DNA of 64,000 bases, from NCBI RefSeq assembly GCF_002007645.1, contig NZ_CP019791.1, positions 248,001 to 312,000 of the forward strand. Reading direction: 5' to 3'. Made by a program: the position numbers and the translations under genes. This DNA comes from Anaerohalosphaera lusitana (GTDB lineage: Bacteria > Planctomycetota > Phycisphaerae > Sedimentisphaerales > Anaerohalosphaeraceae). The notes under the pieces are model-generated. The model was not told where the DNA came from. It saw nothing but the letters and a program-made list of their open reading frames with translations, and did no database searches. This document shows, one piece after another, positions 52,148 to 61,628 of the stretch; the first letter of the stretch is position 1, and every line of letters starts with the position of its first letter.

Positions 52148-53341
52148 CTAATGCACCTCAACCACTGAATTGCACTCGCCGAAAGGATTCATCTCGGTGA
52201 TCTCGTTGTACGGATCCTGCTGCCATTGGCCGTCAACGACCATCCGATACCTGTAACGCCCAGCCGCCAGCGGCAGCTTGACATGCCAGGTTCCGTCCTC
52301 ACCCTTCTGCATCGGGGTCTTCTCCGGCTGCCAGCCATTAAAGTCACCCGCGATCTGAACCTCCTCGGCCCGCGGATAAAGACTCACGAACACCACAGCA
52401 TCGTCCAACTTCCTAACACCGTAAAAATCAGCCAGCTTCTCATCCATCGTAGCAGTAGCACTGGCGGTACTCGTTTCTGTAACTCCCGCCGTCGCCAGCA
52501 GCTCGTCCGCACTTGCGCTGATGGCATCCAGCTTCGCCTGCAGGCTCTCGACCATCTCCGCCCTTTCGGCACGGCTATCTGTACTCACCAGCTCATCCGC
52601 CAACGCGTTGAAATCCTTGCACCCCTTGCTCGCAGGGTCATATTCACTGATCGGCTGACCGAGACTCGCCGCCTCTTTCAATTTCGTATTGAAATTAACG
52701 ACCGTCTTGAACATCTTGTCGCCGAAATGTTTTTTCAGCTCACCGAGTATCTCCCGCCCCATCTTCGTACGAACATCATACATGCTCGCCAGAACCATCA
52801 CGTTGATCTCATTATCGCACTGCTGCGACAGCACGCTCAGCGTCGAAAGCTGCTTACTAAGCCCGTGCAGACTGAAGTAACCCGTATCAACCGGAACGAT
52901 CACATCCGAAGATGCCTTTATAGCGTTAAAAGTCAACGACCCAACTGAAGGCGGACAATCGATCACTGCATAATCATAATCACCTGCAACCTCGCTTAAA
53001 GCTCGCTTTAGACATTCCTCACGATCTTCCACGCCTGCCATCTGCTGCTCGAACGCAGCCAGATCGATACTTCCCGGCGCCAGATCGTAATTGTCGCATA
53101 TCTTCCAGACCATCTCTGAAATTCGCAGCGGCTCACCGCAGCTCTCGCCTACCATTACGTCATAGATGCTCTGCTCGATCTGCTCTTCGGGCACAGCCAG
53201 ACCAACAGCACAGTGGCCCTGCGGATCCATATCTACCAGCAAGGTCCGCAAACCGCGTGCTGCCAGCGCACTCGCCAGATTGATCGATACGGTTGTCTTG
53301 CCGCAACCACCCTTTTGATTTACCACTGCGATCGTTCTCAT
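52148..53341 (-). CDS. ParA-type ATPase fused to a glycogen-binding (CBM48/AMPK-beta) domain
   Basis: This 397-residue protein begins with a complete ParA/MinD-type ATPase (residues 1-255): deviant Walker A KGGCGKTT (10-17), LLVDMDPQGH, and YDYAVIDCPPS. A helical linker (about 256-310) leads to an E-set domain (about 313-397: VQIAGDFNGWQPEKTPM, GTWHVKLPLAAGRYRYRMVV, PYNEITEMNPFGE) that matches glycogen-binding CBM48 domains of AMPK-beta and branching enzymes. No ParB is adjacent. ParA-type ATPases also position cargo such as carboxysomes, so positioning or partition of glycogen granules is a testable idea. ATG 53341 follows GGGAG. Confidence 0.85.
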   Translation of the reverse strand: MRTIAVVNQKGGCGKTTVSINLASALAARGLRTLLVDMDPQGHCAVGLAVPEEQIEQSIYDVMVGESCGEPLRISEMVWKICDNYDLAPGSIDLAAFEQQMAGVEDREECLKRALSEVAGDYDYAVIDCPPSVGSLTFNAIKASSDVIVPVDTGYFSLHGLSKQLSTLSVLSQQCDNEINVMVLASMYDVRTKMGREILGELKKHFGDKMFKTVVNFNTKLKEAASLGQPISEYDPASKGCKDFNALADELVSTDSRAERAEMVESLQAKLDAISASADELLATAGVTETSTASATATMDEKLADFYGVRKLDDAVVFVSLYPRAEEVQIAGDFNGWQPEKTPMQKGEDGTWHVKLPLAAGRYRYRMVVDGQWQQDPYNEITEMNPFGECNSVVEVH

Positions 53342-53863
53342 TATTTCTCCCTGATTATGCTACTCAGAACTGCAAAAACCAAAATATCAGTGTTGAAAAC
53401 CCATCTCGAATCTTATATCCGGTTTTTCGGCATCTATTCGCCCAATCCTTTAAATTTTTATCGGACAAAACCCGAAAAAACCACGAAATCAGCACAATTA
53501 TAAGACCTCAAAACCCGAATCGGTCGATATCACTCTACCAGGACTCCCAACTCAACGGTCTGAACCTGTAGAATTGCCAAGCATCTTCACCACAAACTCC
53601 CGATTTCCAAAGCCTCTGAGAATACTGATAACAGCCTTTTCCCCCCCTGACTCATTAACCTAACTCTGCTCAACAAGCCTGGCAATCCTATTTTCTGCTC
53701 GAATCCTCTAAATATCTGTCCGCCTTTAATAAGCAGATAAGAGTTAGTGCCCGTCCAACCCCTGCACCACAATAACACCAAAACAAACAGCATCGAACAA
53801 AAATCACTTGATTCATCTTTCCGATTGTGTATCATAGTCGTAACCTTTATTGAGGACTTTGGC
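53342..53863. other. Noncoding region between the ParA gene and the DeoR-type gene
   Basis: No supported gene in 522 bases. The right end holds the promoter of the DeoR regulator. Long frames on either strand have no ribosome sites and unlikely compositions. Confidence 0.45.
53808..53835 (+). promoter_or_regulatory. Promoter of the DeoR-family gene
   Basis: TTGATT (53808-53813) and TATCAT (53830-53835) are 16 bases apart, about 30 bases before the start codon. Confidence 0.5.
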
Positions 53864-54634
53864 ATGGGATTATTAGCAGAAAGCAGACACCAGTACATAC
53901 TCGACAAGCTCCGCTCCCTTGGGCGTATTCAGGTTGCGTCAATTGCTTCCGAACTCGGCGTCACCGAAGTAACAATTCGCCGCGATCTCACCCAACTCCA
54001 GAAACAGGGCCTCCTGAAAAAAACCTACGGCGGAGCCGTCCTCGCGGGCAGACCAGAATTAAATGCACCAGTAAACTTCCGCAAAACTCGAAATCTTTCC
54101 GCAAAAAAAACCATCGGCGAACTCGCAAGCCGTCTCATAAATGACGGCGACAACATCTACCTCGAAGCCGGCACCACCTGCAACGAGATCATACCCCACC
54201 TGACCAACCATTCATCGCTCACCATCATCGTCAACTCGCTCTTCCTCATGCGCCGCCTCCACGACATGACCCAGCACCGCATCATTCTCACCGGCGGCCA
54301 GTACCGCCCCGACCGCATGGACATGATAGGACCTGCAGCAGAAGCGACCATCGCGCAACTCGCTGGCTTTAAAGCCTTTACGGGCGCAGACGACATCAGC
54401 CTCGAAGCGGGCATCAGCGGCGCAGACGTCGTTACTGTAAGCTTCACAAAGCTCGTCATCAAGCGAGCCTCAAAGGTCATCTTCGTCGGCGACAACACAA
54501 AATTCGACAATCCCGCCCTCTACCAGATCGCCGACATCAACCAGCTCGACTACATCGTCACCAACCGAGACCCAGGCCCAAATTGGCGTCAAACGGCACG
54601 CGAAGAGAATGTCCAACTCATCTACGGCGAGTGA
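53864..54634 (+). CDS. DeoR-family transcriptional regulator
   Basis: This 256-residue regulator has an N-terminal DeoR helix-turn-helix (RIQVASIASELGVTEVTIRR, then DLTQLQKQGLLKK) and a C-terminal sugar-phosphate-sensing domain (DGDNIYLEAGTTCNEI, VTVSFTKLVIKRASKVIFVG, DNTKFDN). DeoR proteins repress sugar or nucleoside catabolism genes and respond to phosphorylated sugars. ATG 53864 follows TTGAGGAC. No target operon adjoins; a 60-residue protein gene follows. The regulated sugar is unknown. Confidence 0.9.
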   Translation: MGLLAESRHQYILDKLRSLGRIQVASIASELGVTEVTIRRDLTQLQKQGLLKKTYGGAVLAGRPELNAPVNFRKTRNLSAKKTIGELASRLINDGDNIYLEAGTTCNEIIPHLTNHSSLTIIVNSLFLMRRLHDMTQHRIILTGGQYRPDRMDMIGPAAEATIAQLAGFKAFTGADDISLEAGISGADVVTVSFTKLVIKRASKVIFVGDNTKFDNPALYQIADINQLDYIVTNRDPGPNWRQTAREENVQLIYGE

Positions 54635-54713
54635 ATTCGGCAATTTTCACCATTTTCTCGCAATATCCCCGCCCCTTCTGCCGACATAACTACTGGCAAT
54701 AAAAGTCAAATTG

Positions 54714-54722
54714 TGGTATAGT
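54714..54722 (+). promoter_or_regulatory. Extended -10 promoter of the 60-residue protein gene
   Basis: TGG directly before TATAGT (54717-54722) is an extended -10 element about 40 bases before the start codon. Confidence 0.5.
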
Positions 54723-54764
54723 TTTAAATCAGTGGTGTTGATTCTGGTTTCAGGAGTCAAAAAG

Positions 54765-54947
54765 ATGACTGAAAAAGAGATCATGGAATGGATGGAGAAG
54801 AAGGTGCAGACCGAGGGTTTTTCCGATGCAGCAGCCCTGGCAAAGGAATTCCTCCAGTCACACAGCATTACCAACTCGACCGACCCGGACTTCCCGAAAG
54901 TGCTCGACGCGGGCTTCAAGATCGCCCAGCAGGTCTACGACTTCTAA
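54765..54947 (+). CDS. Small conserved-looking protein, 60 residues
   Basis: ATG 54765 follows CAGGAG. The protein is soluble and mixed-charge (MTEKEIMEWMEKKVQTEG, PDFPKVLDAGFKIAQQVYDF) and probably helical. I do not recognise it. It has its own extended -10 promoter. Not obviously linked to the DeoR gene before it or the ccdA gene after it, which is convergent. Confidence 0.6.
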   Translation: MTEKEIMEWMEKKVQTEGFSDAAALAKEFLQSHSITNSTDPDFPKVLDAGFKIAQQVYDF

Positions 54948-55030
54948 TAATTCCCCAGGGTATCCAATAATCTTATAGCAATGGGTGTTCACAGCATCTC
55001 CGCAACCGTGACAGCCCTTGTGCCGACTTA

Positions 55031-55729
55031 TCAAGCCTTATAAAGAAGATACAGTCCGCACAACACAATAATGCCTCCCACAGCCTTTTTAAGCACACCC
55101 CCAATCTGAGACCTCTCGTGCCATCCAAGATACCGCCCCACTGCATCACTGCTCACACCCGCTCCCACTATCACTCCGCAATGGCCGACAGCATACAGCA
55201 TCACCAGCGAAACCGCATAAACCGCATTCTCAGACGCACACTCGAACACCACCGCCAGCATCGGCGCCATATACGCAAACGTGCAAGGCCCAACCGCGAT
55301 CCCGAATATCAAACCAAGCACAAACGCCGCTCCTAGGCTGCCTGACCCCGCACCGAATTGTCCACTGCTCAGCCACGGAATATTCACCACACCCATCATC
55401 ACCAGCCCGAACACAACGAACACCGCCCCAACCACATATGTCCCCATCGGCCCGACGTCTCCCATCAGCCGACCAGCCATCGCCGTAACCGCCCCCACTG
55501 CCCCGATCGTCAGCATGATCCCCAGCGAAAACACCAGCGATATATACAGCGACCTTCTCGCCCCGCCGTCCTTCTGCTGCGAGATCACGCCCACCACCAG
55601 CGGAATACTCGCCAGGTGACACGGACTCAGAACGATACTCACCACGCCCCACAAAAACGCACCCGTCAGGCCCAGCCACCACACCCCCTCAACCGCGTGC
55701 GTCAGTTCGGTAAAAAGTCGCTCCATCAC
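55031..55729 (-). CDS. CcdA-family thiol transporter
   Basis: This 232-residue membrane protein has about six hydrophobic helices and the CcdA motifs SPCHLASIPLVVG and GPCTFAYMAP, whose cysteines pass electrons from cytoplasmic thioredoxin to exported thiol proteins. Its ATG overlaps the stop of the upstream thioredoxin-like gene by four bases. It is the last gene of the arsenic operon and probably powers the two thioredoxin-fold proteins encoded before it. Confidence 0.88.
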   Translation of the reverse strand: MMERLFTELTHAVEGVWWLGLTGAFLWGVVSIVLSPCHLASIPLVVGVISQQKDGGARRSLYISLVFSLGIMLTIGAVGAVTAMAGRLMGDVGPMGTYVVGAVFVVFGLVMMGVVNIPWLSSGQFGAGSGSLGAAFVLGLIFGIAVGPCTFAYMAPMLAVVFECASENAVYAVSLVMLYAVGHCGVIVGAGVSSDAVGRYLGWHERSQIGGVLKKAVGGIIVLCGLYLLYKA

Positions 55730-56148
55730 TTAACCCCGCTCAGTTCCACCCCAAGCTCGGCCCACTTCTCCACGATATCCTCCAGCGGATAAAACCCTAT
55801 GTGCCGAAAGACCTCATTCCCCTCACCGTCAAAAAATATCTGCGTCGGTATCCTGCTCAGATCATACTTCTCCTGGTACGACTCTTCAGCCTTCACATCC
55901 ACAAAACCGACAGCCACCTTCTCCCCATAACGTTTAGCAAGCTCATCGATCACCGGCATCATCTCCTTGCAGGCATTACACTCATGCGACCCCAGCTCCA
56001 GCATCGCAGGCTTACCCGCACCAACTATCTCATCTCCCCGCAGCTCTGTCACGAATTGCTGCTGATTGTATTGCTTGAGAATCAGCACACCAAGCACCGC
56101 CGCAACCACAGCAAAAATGATCAGCGTATTACGTGTTTGCTCTTTCAT
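55726..56148 (-). CDS. Membrane-anchored thioredoxin-like protein
   Basis: This 140-residue protein has an N-terminal membrane helix (about residues 8-24) and a periplasmic thioredoxin fold with CNAC in HECNACKEMMPVIDELAKR and the cis-Pro segment SRIPTQIFF. It would accept electrons from CcdA. It overlaps ccdA by four bases. ATG 56148 follows GAGG. Linked by position to arsenic resistance. Confidence 0.88.
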   Translation of the reverse strand: MKEQTRNTLIIFAVVAAVLGVLILKQYNQQQFVTELRGDEIVGAGKPAMLELGSHECNACKEMMPVIDELAKRYGEKVAVGFVDVKAEESYQEKYDLSRIPTQIFFDGEGNEVFRHIGFYPLEDIVEKWAELGVELSGVK

Positions 56149-56174
56149 TACAATAACCTCGTTTGAACACTAAA

Positions 56175-56408
56175 CTACTTCAGCATCGCAACGATATCAT
56201 CCACGGACGGAACCTTACCGCTCGCCTTGACCTCACCGTCGATCACCAGCCCCGGCGTGACCATCACACCGAACGCCATTATGTCGTTGAGCTTCGTTAC
56301 CTTCTCCAGCTCATACTCCACGCCAGCCGTCTTCGCAGCCGCCTCGGCATTCTCCGCCAGCTTCTTGCATTTCGGACAACCCGTCCCAAGCACCTTAATC
56401 TTTTTCAT
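56175..56408 (-). CDS. Small redox-active thioredoxin (Thioredoxin_3 type)
   Basis: This 77-residue protein begins KKIKVLGTGCPKCKKLAEN with the CPKC redox motif and continues with MVTPGLVIDGEVKASGKVPS. This small thioredoxin type is often found in arsenic and mercury operons, where it may reduce arsenate reductase. It sits between the permease and the membrane thioredoxin. Confidence 0.88.
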   Translation of the reverse strand: MKKIKVLGTGCPKCKKLAENAEAAAKTAGVEYELEKVTKLNDIMAFGVMVTPGLVIDGEVKASGKVPSVDDIVAMLK

Positions 56409-56445
56409 CGCGTTAAACCTTTCACAAAAATCTCACGTGCAATCT

Positions 56446-57753
56446 TTATGTACTAAAAAATGTGCCGTATGTGATCCCGGAGATCGTGGCCATTACCACC
56501 ACCAGCCCCACATACACAGCCGTCTTCTTCGTACCCATTACGCTCCTTATCACCAGCATGTTCGGCAGCGACAACGCGGGCCCCGCCAGCAGCAGCGCAA
56601 GCGCAGGACCCTTCCCCATCCCCGAATCGATCAGCCCGCGCAAAATCGGAACCTCCGTCAGCGTCGCGAAATACATAAACGCACCCGCAACCGACGCGAA
56701 CAGATTCGACCATATCGAATTACCCCCCACAGCCTTCGCGACCCACTCCGACGGTATCATCCCCTCCGACTCGGGCCGACCCAGCAGAAAACCCGCAACC
56801 AGCACACCGCCCAGCAGCAGCGGCAGTATCTGCTTCGCGAATCCCCAGCTCGACTCGAACCACTCCTCGGTCTCGCCCCCGCTCGTACTCGTGATCACGC
56901 TCAGTCCGATCACACCTATAACGAACGGGATCATCGCATGATCGGGCCAAAGCATCGCGGTCACCGCAACCGGCACAGCCGTCGCCCCGATCTTCCACCA
57001 TGCCAGCTTAAACCACGCGATAAGAATCACACCGAACGCCGCCGCAAAACCGCTCGTGATCACCCACTTCGCATCATATATCCACCGCCAAACAGCGCCG
57101 CTGTCCTCACCGGGCTTACCCCAGTTCGCAAACACCAGCACGCCCACCATACTCGCAAAATACAGAGCGTCCTGCCACAAAGGCCGACTGTCCCCATCGT
57201 CCGGCACAACCATCTCACCGTTAGCTTTTTCAATCTCTTCCTTGCGATAGATAAAACTCATCGCCAGCCCGATCACCACGCTGAAAATTATAGCCCCCAC
57301 TGCACGCGCGATCCCAAGCTCCGCCCCCAGCAGCCGAGCCGTCAGCACAATCGCAAGCACATTTATCGCAGGCCCCGAATACAAAAACGCAGTCGCCGGC
57401 CCGATCCCCGCACCCATCTTATAAATGCCCGCAAACAAAGGCAGAACCGTACACGAACACACCGCAAGGATCGTCCCGCTAACCGACGCAACACCATACG
57501 CAAGCACCTTGTTCGCCTTCGCGCCAAGATACTTCATCACCGATGCCTGGCTAACGAAAACCGAGATCGCGCCCGCTATAAAAAACGCAGGCACCAGACA
57601 AAGCAGAACATGCTCCCTCGCATACCACCGCACCAATGCAAGCGACTCGATTATCGAATTCTCAAACCGCTCCCACCCAACAGGCAGATAGAAAGCACCG
57701 ACAAACGCGACCACAATAGCCGCCAGCTTTTTCCATTCACTTTTCCAGCTCAA
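56446..57753 (-). CDS. ArsP/DUF318-type permease
   Basis: This 435-residue membrane protein has about ten helices and matches the putative permease family that includes ArsP (organoarsenical efflux). The motifs GTILAVCSCTVLPLFAGIY and YSGPAINVLAIVLT recur in the second half as LTEVPILRGLIDSGMGKGPA and LLLAGPALSLPNML. The start is a TTG at 57753 after GGAAGG. It directly follows acr3 by 20 bases, so they act together in metalloid export. Confidence 0.86.
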   Translation of the reverse strand: MSWKSEWKKLAAIVVAFVGAFYLPVGWERFENSIIESLALVRWYAREHVLLCLVPAFFIAGAISVFVSQASVMKYLGAKANKVLAYGVASVSGTILAVCSCTVLPLFAGIYKMGAGIGPATAFLYSGPAINVLAIVLTARLLGAELGIARAVGAIIFSVVIGLAMSFIYRKEEIEKANGEMVVPDDGDSRPLWQDALYFASMVGVLVFANWGKPGEDSGAVWRWIYDAKWVITSGFAAAFGVILIAWFKLAWWKIGATAVPVAVTAMLWPDHAMIPFVIGVIGLSVITSTSGGETEEWFESSWGFAKQILPLLLGGVLVAGFLLGRPESEGMIPSEWVAKAVGGNSIWSNLFASVAGAFMYFATLTEVPILRGLIDSGMGKGPALALLLAGPALSLPNMLVIRSVMGTKKTAVYVGLVVVMATISGITYGTFFST

Positions 57754-57773
57754 TGCAATACCTTCCCAGCAAT

Positions 57774-58973
57774 CTATTCGCTAACATTTTCAACCATTTC
57801 CGCCTCGCCGAACCAGCCCTTCGTCCGCAGACAGAACTTCACCAGCATCAGCATCACAGGCACCTCGATCAGCACACCGACCACCGTCGCAAGCGCCGCA
57901 CCAGATGACAATCCGAACAGCATCACCGCCGTCGCGATCGCAACCTCGAAATGATTCGACGCACCGATCATCGCCGTAGGAGCCGCATCCTCATAACGCA
58001 GCTTCAGCAGTTTACTCAGCCCGTATCCGATTGCGAATATAAGCACCGTCTGAATGAACAACGGCACAGCGATCCACACGATCGTCAGCGGATTATCAAG
58101 TATAACCTCGCCCTTGAACGAAAACAGAAGCACCAGCGTCACCAGCAGCGCAATGATCGTCACCGGCGTCAGCATGTGCAAAAACTTTTCCTTGAACCAC
58201 GCCTCTCCTTTGTGCGCTATGATCAGCCGTCGCGAAAAATATCCCGCCGCCAACGGCAGCGCAACATAAACACTTATCGACAGCAGCAGTGCCTCCCACG
58301 GCACGGGCAGCTTACCGATACCCAGCAAAAATCCGCCAAGCACGCCATACAGCACCAGCATCGTCAGCGAATTGATCGCCACCATCACCAGTGTATGCCC
58401 GTCATTACCCCGCGACAGATACCCCCACACCAACACCATCGCGGTACAAGGCGCGATCCCCAGCAGAATGCATCCCGCCAGATAACTCCGCCACAACGGC
58501 ACCTCCAGCATCTTCACCCCGTCCTGCATGATCACCGTACCCGCGCCATAAACATCGCCTACTTCCACCCCGGCCCCCATCGGCAGCTTCACGACATCCA
58601 TCGCGTCGGGCCCAATGAAACCATAAAACAAGGTCCCCAGGAAAAACACCGCGATCCCGTACATCGTGAACGGCTTTATTGCCCAGTTCAAGATCAGCGT
58701 CAGCCCCACGGGCTTGACACTCTTGCCCGCCTTAACCACCTCGCCGAAATCGATCTTCACCATGATCGGATACATCATAAAGAACAGACACACCGCGATC
58801 GGTATCGAGATCACCGGAGCCTTGTTAACATATATCGCCATGCCGTCAAGAGTCTGCGCAACTCCCGGCGCAACCTTGCCCAGCACTATACCGCCCGCGA
58901 TACAAAGCAGTACCCACACCGTAAGATACCGCTCAAAAATGCTCATATTCTTAGTATCGAGTTTCTCGCTCAT
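57774..58973 (-). CDS. acr3: Arsenite efflux transporter Acr3
   Basis: This 399-residue membrane protein has ten helices with the Acr3 signatures [24 protein letters not shown] (with the Cys needed for arsenite transport) and [15 protein letters not shown]. It exports arsenite from the cytoplasm. ATG 58973 follows GGAGAAGG; a slightly longer start would be out of that site. It is the third gene of the arsenic operon. Confidence 0.93.
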   Translation of the reverse strand: MSEKLDTKNMSIFERYLTVWVLLCIAGGIVLGKVAPGVAQTLDGMAIYVNKAPVISIPIAVCLFFMMYPIMVKIDFGEVVKAGKSVKPVGLTLILNWAIKPFTMYGIAVFFLGTLFYGFIGPDAMDVVKLPMGAGVEVGDVYGAGTVIMQDGVKMLEVPLWRSYLAGCILLGIAPCTAMVLVWGYLSRGNDGHTLVMVAINSLTMLVLYGVLGGFLLGIGKLPVPWEALLLSISVYVALPLAAGYFSRRLIIAHKGEAWFKEKFLHMLTPVTIIALLVTLVLLFSFKGEVILDNPLTIVWIAVPLFIQTVLIFAIGYGLSKLLKLRYEDAAPTAMIGASNHFEVAIATAVMLFGLSSGAALATVVGVLIEVPVMLMLVKFCLRTKGWFGEAEMVENVSE

Positions 58974-59025
58974 GGCCTTCTCCAATGATCAGTTTTGCAC
59001 TTGCAGTCACAAACTTCTGCGACGC

Positions 59026-59469
59026 TCACTTCGCCATCTCTTCCAGATTCCCCGGCATCTCCGAAACAAAGTCACGTATCTCATCCCGCACCCTGCGAAA
59101 CTCCGCCATCACCTCTTCGATCGTTCCGATCTTGAACGATGGATCCTCGAACTTGCGATGCACCACCTTAGTCGCACCCGGGAAAACCGGACACGTCTCG
59201 TGGGCGTGATCACAAACTGTAACCACGTAATCCATCTCGATCTCCGCGTAATCATCCACGTGCTGCGGCACATGATAGGATATGTCCACCCCCGCCTCGG
59301 CCATCACCTCAACGGCCCGTTCATTCAGTTTACCCGGACTAACACCCGCACTGAATGCCTCGATCACATCACCTTTCAAATGCTTCGCCCAGCCCTCAGC
59401 CATCTGACTTCTGCAACTGTTGCCGGTGCACAAAAACAGCACGTTCAGTTTCTTTTTTGCCTGCGACAT
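59026..59469 (-). CDS. arsC: Arsenate reductase (thioredoxin-type, LMW phosphatase fold)
   Basis: This 147-residue enzyme has the phosphatase loop CTGNSCRSQMAEGW near the N-terminus, and the later cysteines in VCDHAHETCPVFPG that take part in reduction of arsenate to arsenite. It uses thioredoxin, which fits the redox genes in this operon. It overlaps arsR by 25 bases with its own CCGGAG ribosome site. Confidence 0.94.
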   Translation of the reverse strand: MSQAKKKLNVLFLCTGNSCRSQMAEGWAKHLKGDVIEAFSAGVSPGKLNERAVEVMAEAGVDISYHVPQHVDDYAEIEMDYVVTVCDHAHETCPVFPGATKVVHRKFEDPSFKIGTIEEVMAEFRRVRDEIRDFVSEMPGNLEEMAK

Positions 59470-59825
59470 ACTATCTCCGGATCTTCTCTCAAAATTTCGT
59501 TCATCTTTTCCCTGTCAGCCACGATCTGCTCATCCTCATCAAGCCAGTGCTTCAGATAACCCATCACGATCGACCCGTACTCACCGCACGAAAAACTGTA
59601 ATGGATCCATCGGCCCTTCTTGCGCCTCTCGACCAGCCCGGCGTTCTTGAGCACACTCAGATGCTTACTCACTGTCGAACCAGCCAGCCCCACAAGCTCC
59701 ACGATCTGACAGGCACAAAGCTCTCCGTGCTCAGCCAGGGCAAGCACGACCCTCACCCGGCCCTCATCACCAAGAGCCCTGAGCACTTCCGTAACCTCTA
59801 TAAGATTATTTCTATATTTCGCCAT
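59445..59825 (-). CDS. arsR: ArsR-family metalloid-responsive repressor
   Basis: This 126-residue winged-helix regulator has the arsenic-binding type motif ELCACQIVELVGL (CxC at the start of the helix) and HTH residues AGSTVSKHLSVLKNAGLVERR. I chose the ATG at 59825. It lies in the spacer of a perfect inverted repeat and 7 bases after a good -10 box, so the transcript would be leaderless. A longer reading from TTG 59861 would require translation through the promoter. It begins the operon arsR-arsC-acr3-permease-Trx-Trx-ccdA. Confidence 0.92.
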   Translation of the reverse strand: MAKYRNNLIEVTEVLRALGDEGRVRVVLALAEHGELCACQIVELVGLAGSTVSKHLSVLKNAGLVERRKKGRWIHYSFSCGEYGSIVMGYLKHWLDEDEQIVADREKMNEILREDPEIVCRRQKRN

Positions 59826-59838
59826 ACATCGAAATATA
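59813..59838. promoter_or_regulatory. Perfect inverted repeat, ArsR operator
   Basis: TATATTTCG and CGAAATATA (59813-59821 and 59830-59838, 8-base spacer) are perfectly complementary and overlap the -10 box and start codon of arsR, where a bound ArsR would block transcription. Confidence 0.75.
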
Positions 59839-59861
59839 CGGTTTAACCCCTTTAGGTTCAA
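59833..59861 (-). promoter_or_regulatory. Promoter of the arsenic operon
   Basis: On the - strand TTGAAC (59861-59856) and TATATT (59838-59833) have an ideal 17-base spacer. The expected start of transcription coincides with the ATG at 59825. Confidence 0.75.
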
Positions 59862-60017
59862 CCCATTTTTGCGAAAAATTGAATAATTCTTAAATCTAAA
59901 AAGAAAACCGCCGCTAAAACTTAACTTTTCTACGTTTTTCGTTTTTTAACGCTTGATTCCTACGCATCGCCTTTTAAAATCAAGAAAACACCGCGAATTT
60001 CGCAATTTCAGCCACAT

Positions 60018-60045
60018 TTGACAAAACCGCAATTCAGTGTCTAAT
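60018..60045 (+). promoter_or_regulatory. Promoter of the ald-lrp operon
   Basis: A perfect TTGACA (60018-60023) and TCTAAT (60040-60045) are 16 bases apart, 18 bases before the start codon with a short leader carrying AGGGG. Confidence 0.65.
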
Positions 60046-60063
60046 GATAAACAGGGGTACAAA

Positions 60064-61179
60064 ATGAAGATCGGAACCGTCAAAGAGATCAAAACACGTG
60101 AATGTCGCGTCGGCCTCACACCGCAGTGCGTAAAAGCCTACACCACCCGAGGCCACCAGCTCTTCGTACAGACCGGCTCGGGTCTGGGCACAGGCTTTAC
60201 CGACGAACAATACACCGCAGCGGGCGCAACTATCCTCCCCACCGCCAAAGAAGTCTTCGACGCCTGCGACATGATCGTCAAGGTCAAAGAACCCCTGCCC
60301 GAAGAATACGACCTCTTCCACCCAGGCCAGATCCTCTACACCTACCTGCACCTCGCAGCCTCAAAAGAACTTACCGACGCCCTGCTTGAGCGAAAAATAA
60401 AGGCCGTCGCCTACGAAACCATCGAAACCGCCGACGGTTCACTGCCCTGTCTCAAGCCCATGTCCGAGATCGCAGGCCGACTTTCCATCCAGGAAGGCGC
60501 AAAATACCTCGAAAAAACCTACGGCGGACGCGGCATCCTCCTAGGCGGCGTCCCGGGCGTCGCAAGAGGCAAAGTCGCCATCCTCGGCGGAGGCATCGCC
60601 GGCACAAACGCATGCAAAATGGCTGTCGGCCTCGGCGCTGATGTCACCGTCCTCGACATTAACCCCGACCGCATGGTCTACCTCGACGACATCTTCTCAA
60701 CCCACATCACAACCCTCTACAGCAACGACCACAACATCGAACACGTCCTCAAAGAATCCGACCTCGTCATCGGAGCTGTCCTCATCCCCGGCGCAAAGGC
60801 CCCCAAACTCATCAAAAAACAGCACCTCAAGATGATGAAACCCGGCTCAGTATTCGTCGACATCGCCGTCGACCAGGGCGGCTCCGCCGAGACAACCCGT
60901 CCAACCACTCACGACGAACCCATCTACGTCATCGACGACGTCGTCCACTACTGCGTAGCAAATATGCCCGGCGCTGTAGCTCTTTCCTCGACAATTGCCC
61001 TGACATCTGTTACACTCCCCTACGGCCTTAAAATAGCGGAACAAGGCCTCGAAAGTGCCTGCCGCCAGTCGCAGCCGCTGGCAAAAGGCGTAAACGTCTA
61101 CCTGGGCAAATGTGTCTACGAGCCTGTCGCACAGGACCACGGGCTCAAATACACTCCGCTCGGGGAAGTTCTGGAGTAA
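60064..61179 (+). CDS. ald: Alanine dehydrogenase
   Basis: This 371-residue NAD-linked enzyme interconverts alanine and pyruvate plus ammonia. Family features: [20 protein letters not shown] at the start, active-site region [14 protein letters not shown] (catalytic His), and nucleotide loop [17 protein letters not shown]. The length is standard. ATG 60064 follows AGGGG. The Lrp-type gene begins 14 bases after the stop, so alanine levels probably control the pair, as known for ald-lrp units. Confidence 0.95.
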   Translation: MKIGTVKEIKTRECRVGLTPQCVKAYTTRGHQLFVQTGSGLGTGFTDEQYTAAGATILPTAKEVFDACDMIVKVKEPLPEEYDLFHPGQILYTYLHLAASKELTDALLERKIKAVAYETIETADGSLPCLKPMSEIAGRLSIQEGAKYLEKTYGGRGILLGGVPGVARGKVAILGGGIAGTNACKMAVGLGADVTVLDINPDRMVYLDDIFSTHITTLYSNDHNIEHVLKESDLVIGAVLIPGAKAPKLIKKQHLKMMKPGSVFVDIAVDQGGSAETTRPTTHDEPIYVIDDVVHYCVANMPGAVALSSTIALTSVTLPYGLKIAEQGLESACRQSQPLAKGVNVYLGKCVYEPVAQDHGLKYTPLGEVLE

Positions 61180-61193
61180 TTTTGGAGCAAAAA

Positions 61194-61628
61194 ATGCAGC
61201 CGGACAAGACCGATTGGCAGATAATCGAAATTCTTTCTAAACAGCACATTCCGAACAATCAGATCGCCCGGCAGCTCGGCGTATCAGAAGGAACCGTCAG
61301 GCGGCGCATCAAGGCGCTCCAGGACGCTGGCGTAATGCGAGTAAGAGCACTTCTCGACCCCGATGTCCTCAAAGACAAACAGCTCGCCATCATCCTGGCA
61401 TCCGTAAAAGAATCGAAATTGCTCAAAGAAAAGGCCACTGAAGTCTCTAAACTGCAAAACGTCAACTCCGTCGCCATAATATCCGGCGCTTACGACCTGC
61501 TCATAGAAGTCATTGTCTCTTCCAACCGCGGAATGATCACCTTCCTCACCGAGCAGTTGTCCACCGTCAAGGGTATCGAAAAGACTGAAACCCACGTCGT
61601 AATGAAAAGCTACGGCAAGTATATATGA
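61194..61628 (+). CDS. Lrp/AsnC-family regulator
   Basis: This 144-residue protein has an AsnC-type helix-turn-helix (NNQIARQLGVSEGTVRRRIK) and a C-terminal ligand-binding RAM domain (VNSVAIISGAYDLLIEVIV). It is co-transcribed with alanine dehydrogenase and probably regulates it in response to alanine. ATG 61194 follows TTGGAG. No terminator was found directly after it. Confidence 0.9.
   Translation: MQPDKTDWQIIEILSKQHIPNNQIARQLGVSEGTVRRRIKALQDAGVMRVRALLDPDVLKDKQLAIILASVKESKLLKEKATEVSKLQNVNSVAIISGAYDLLIEVIVSSNRGMITFLTEQLSTVKGIEKTETHVVMKSYGKYI

Noticed and set aside
53587..53907. 106-codon - strand frame overlapping the DeoR gene start
   Set aside because: No ribosome site; overlaps the promoter and start of a well-supported gene.
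56227..57954. 575-codon + strand frame opposite the permease and small thioredoxin genes
   Set aside because: Antisense shadow with Arg/His/Thr-rich sequence, crossing two real genes.
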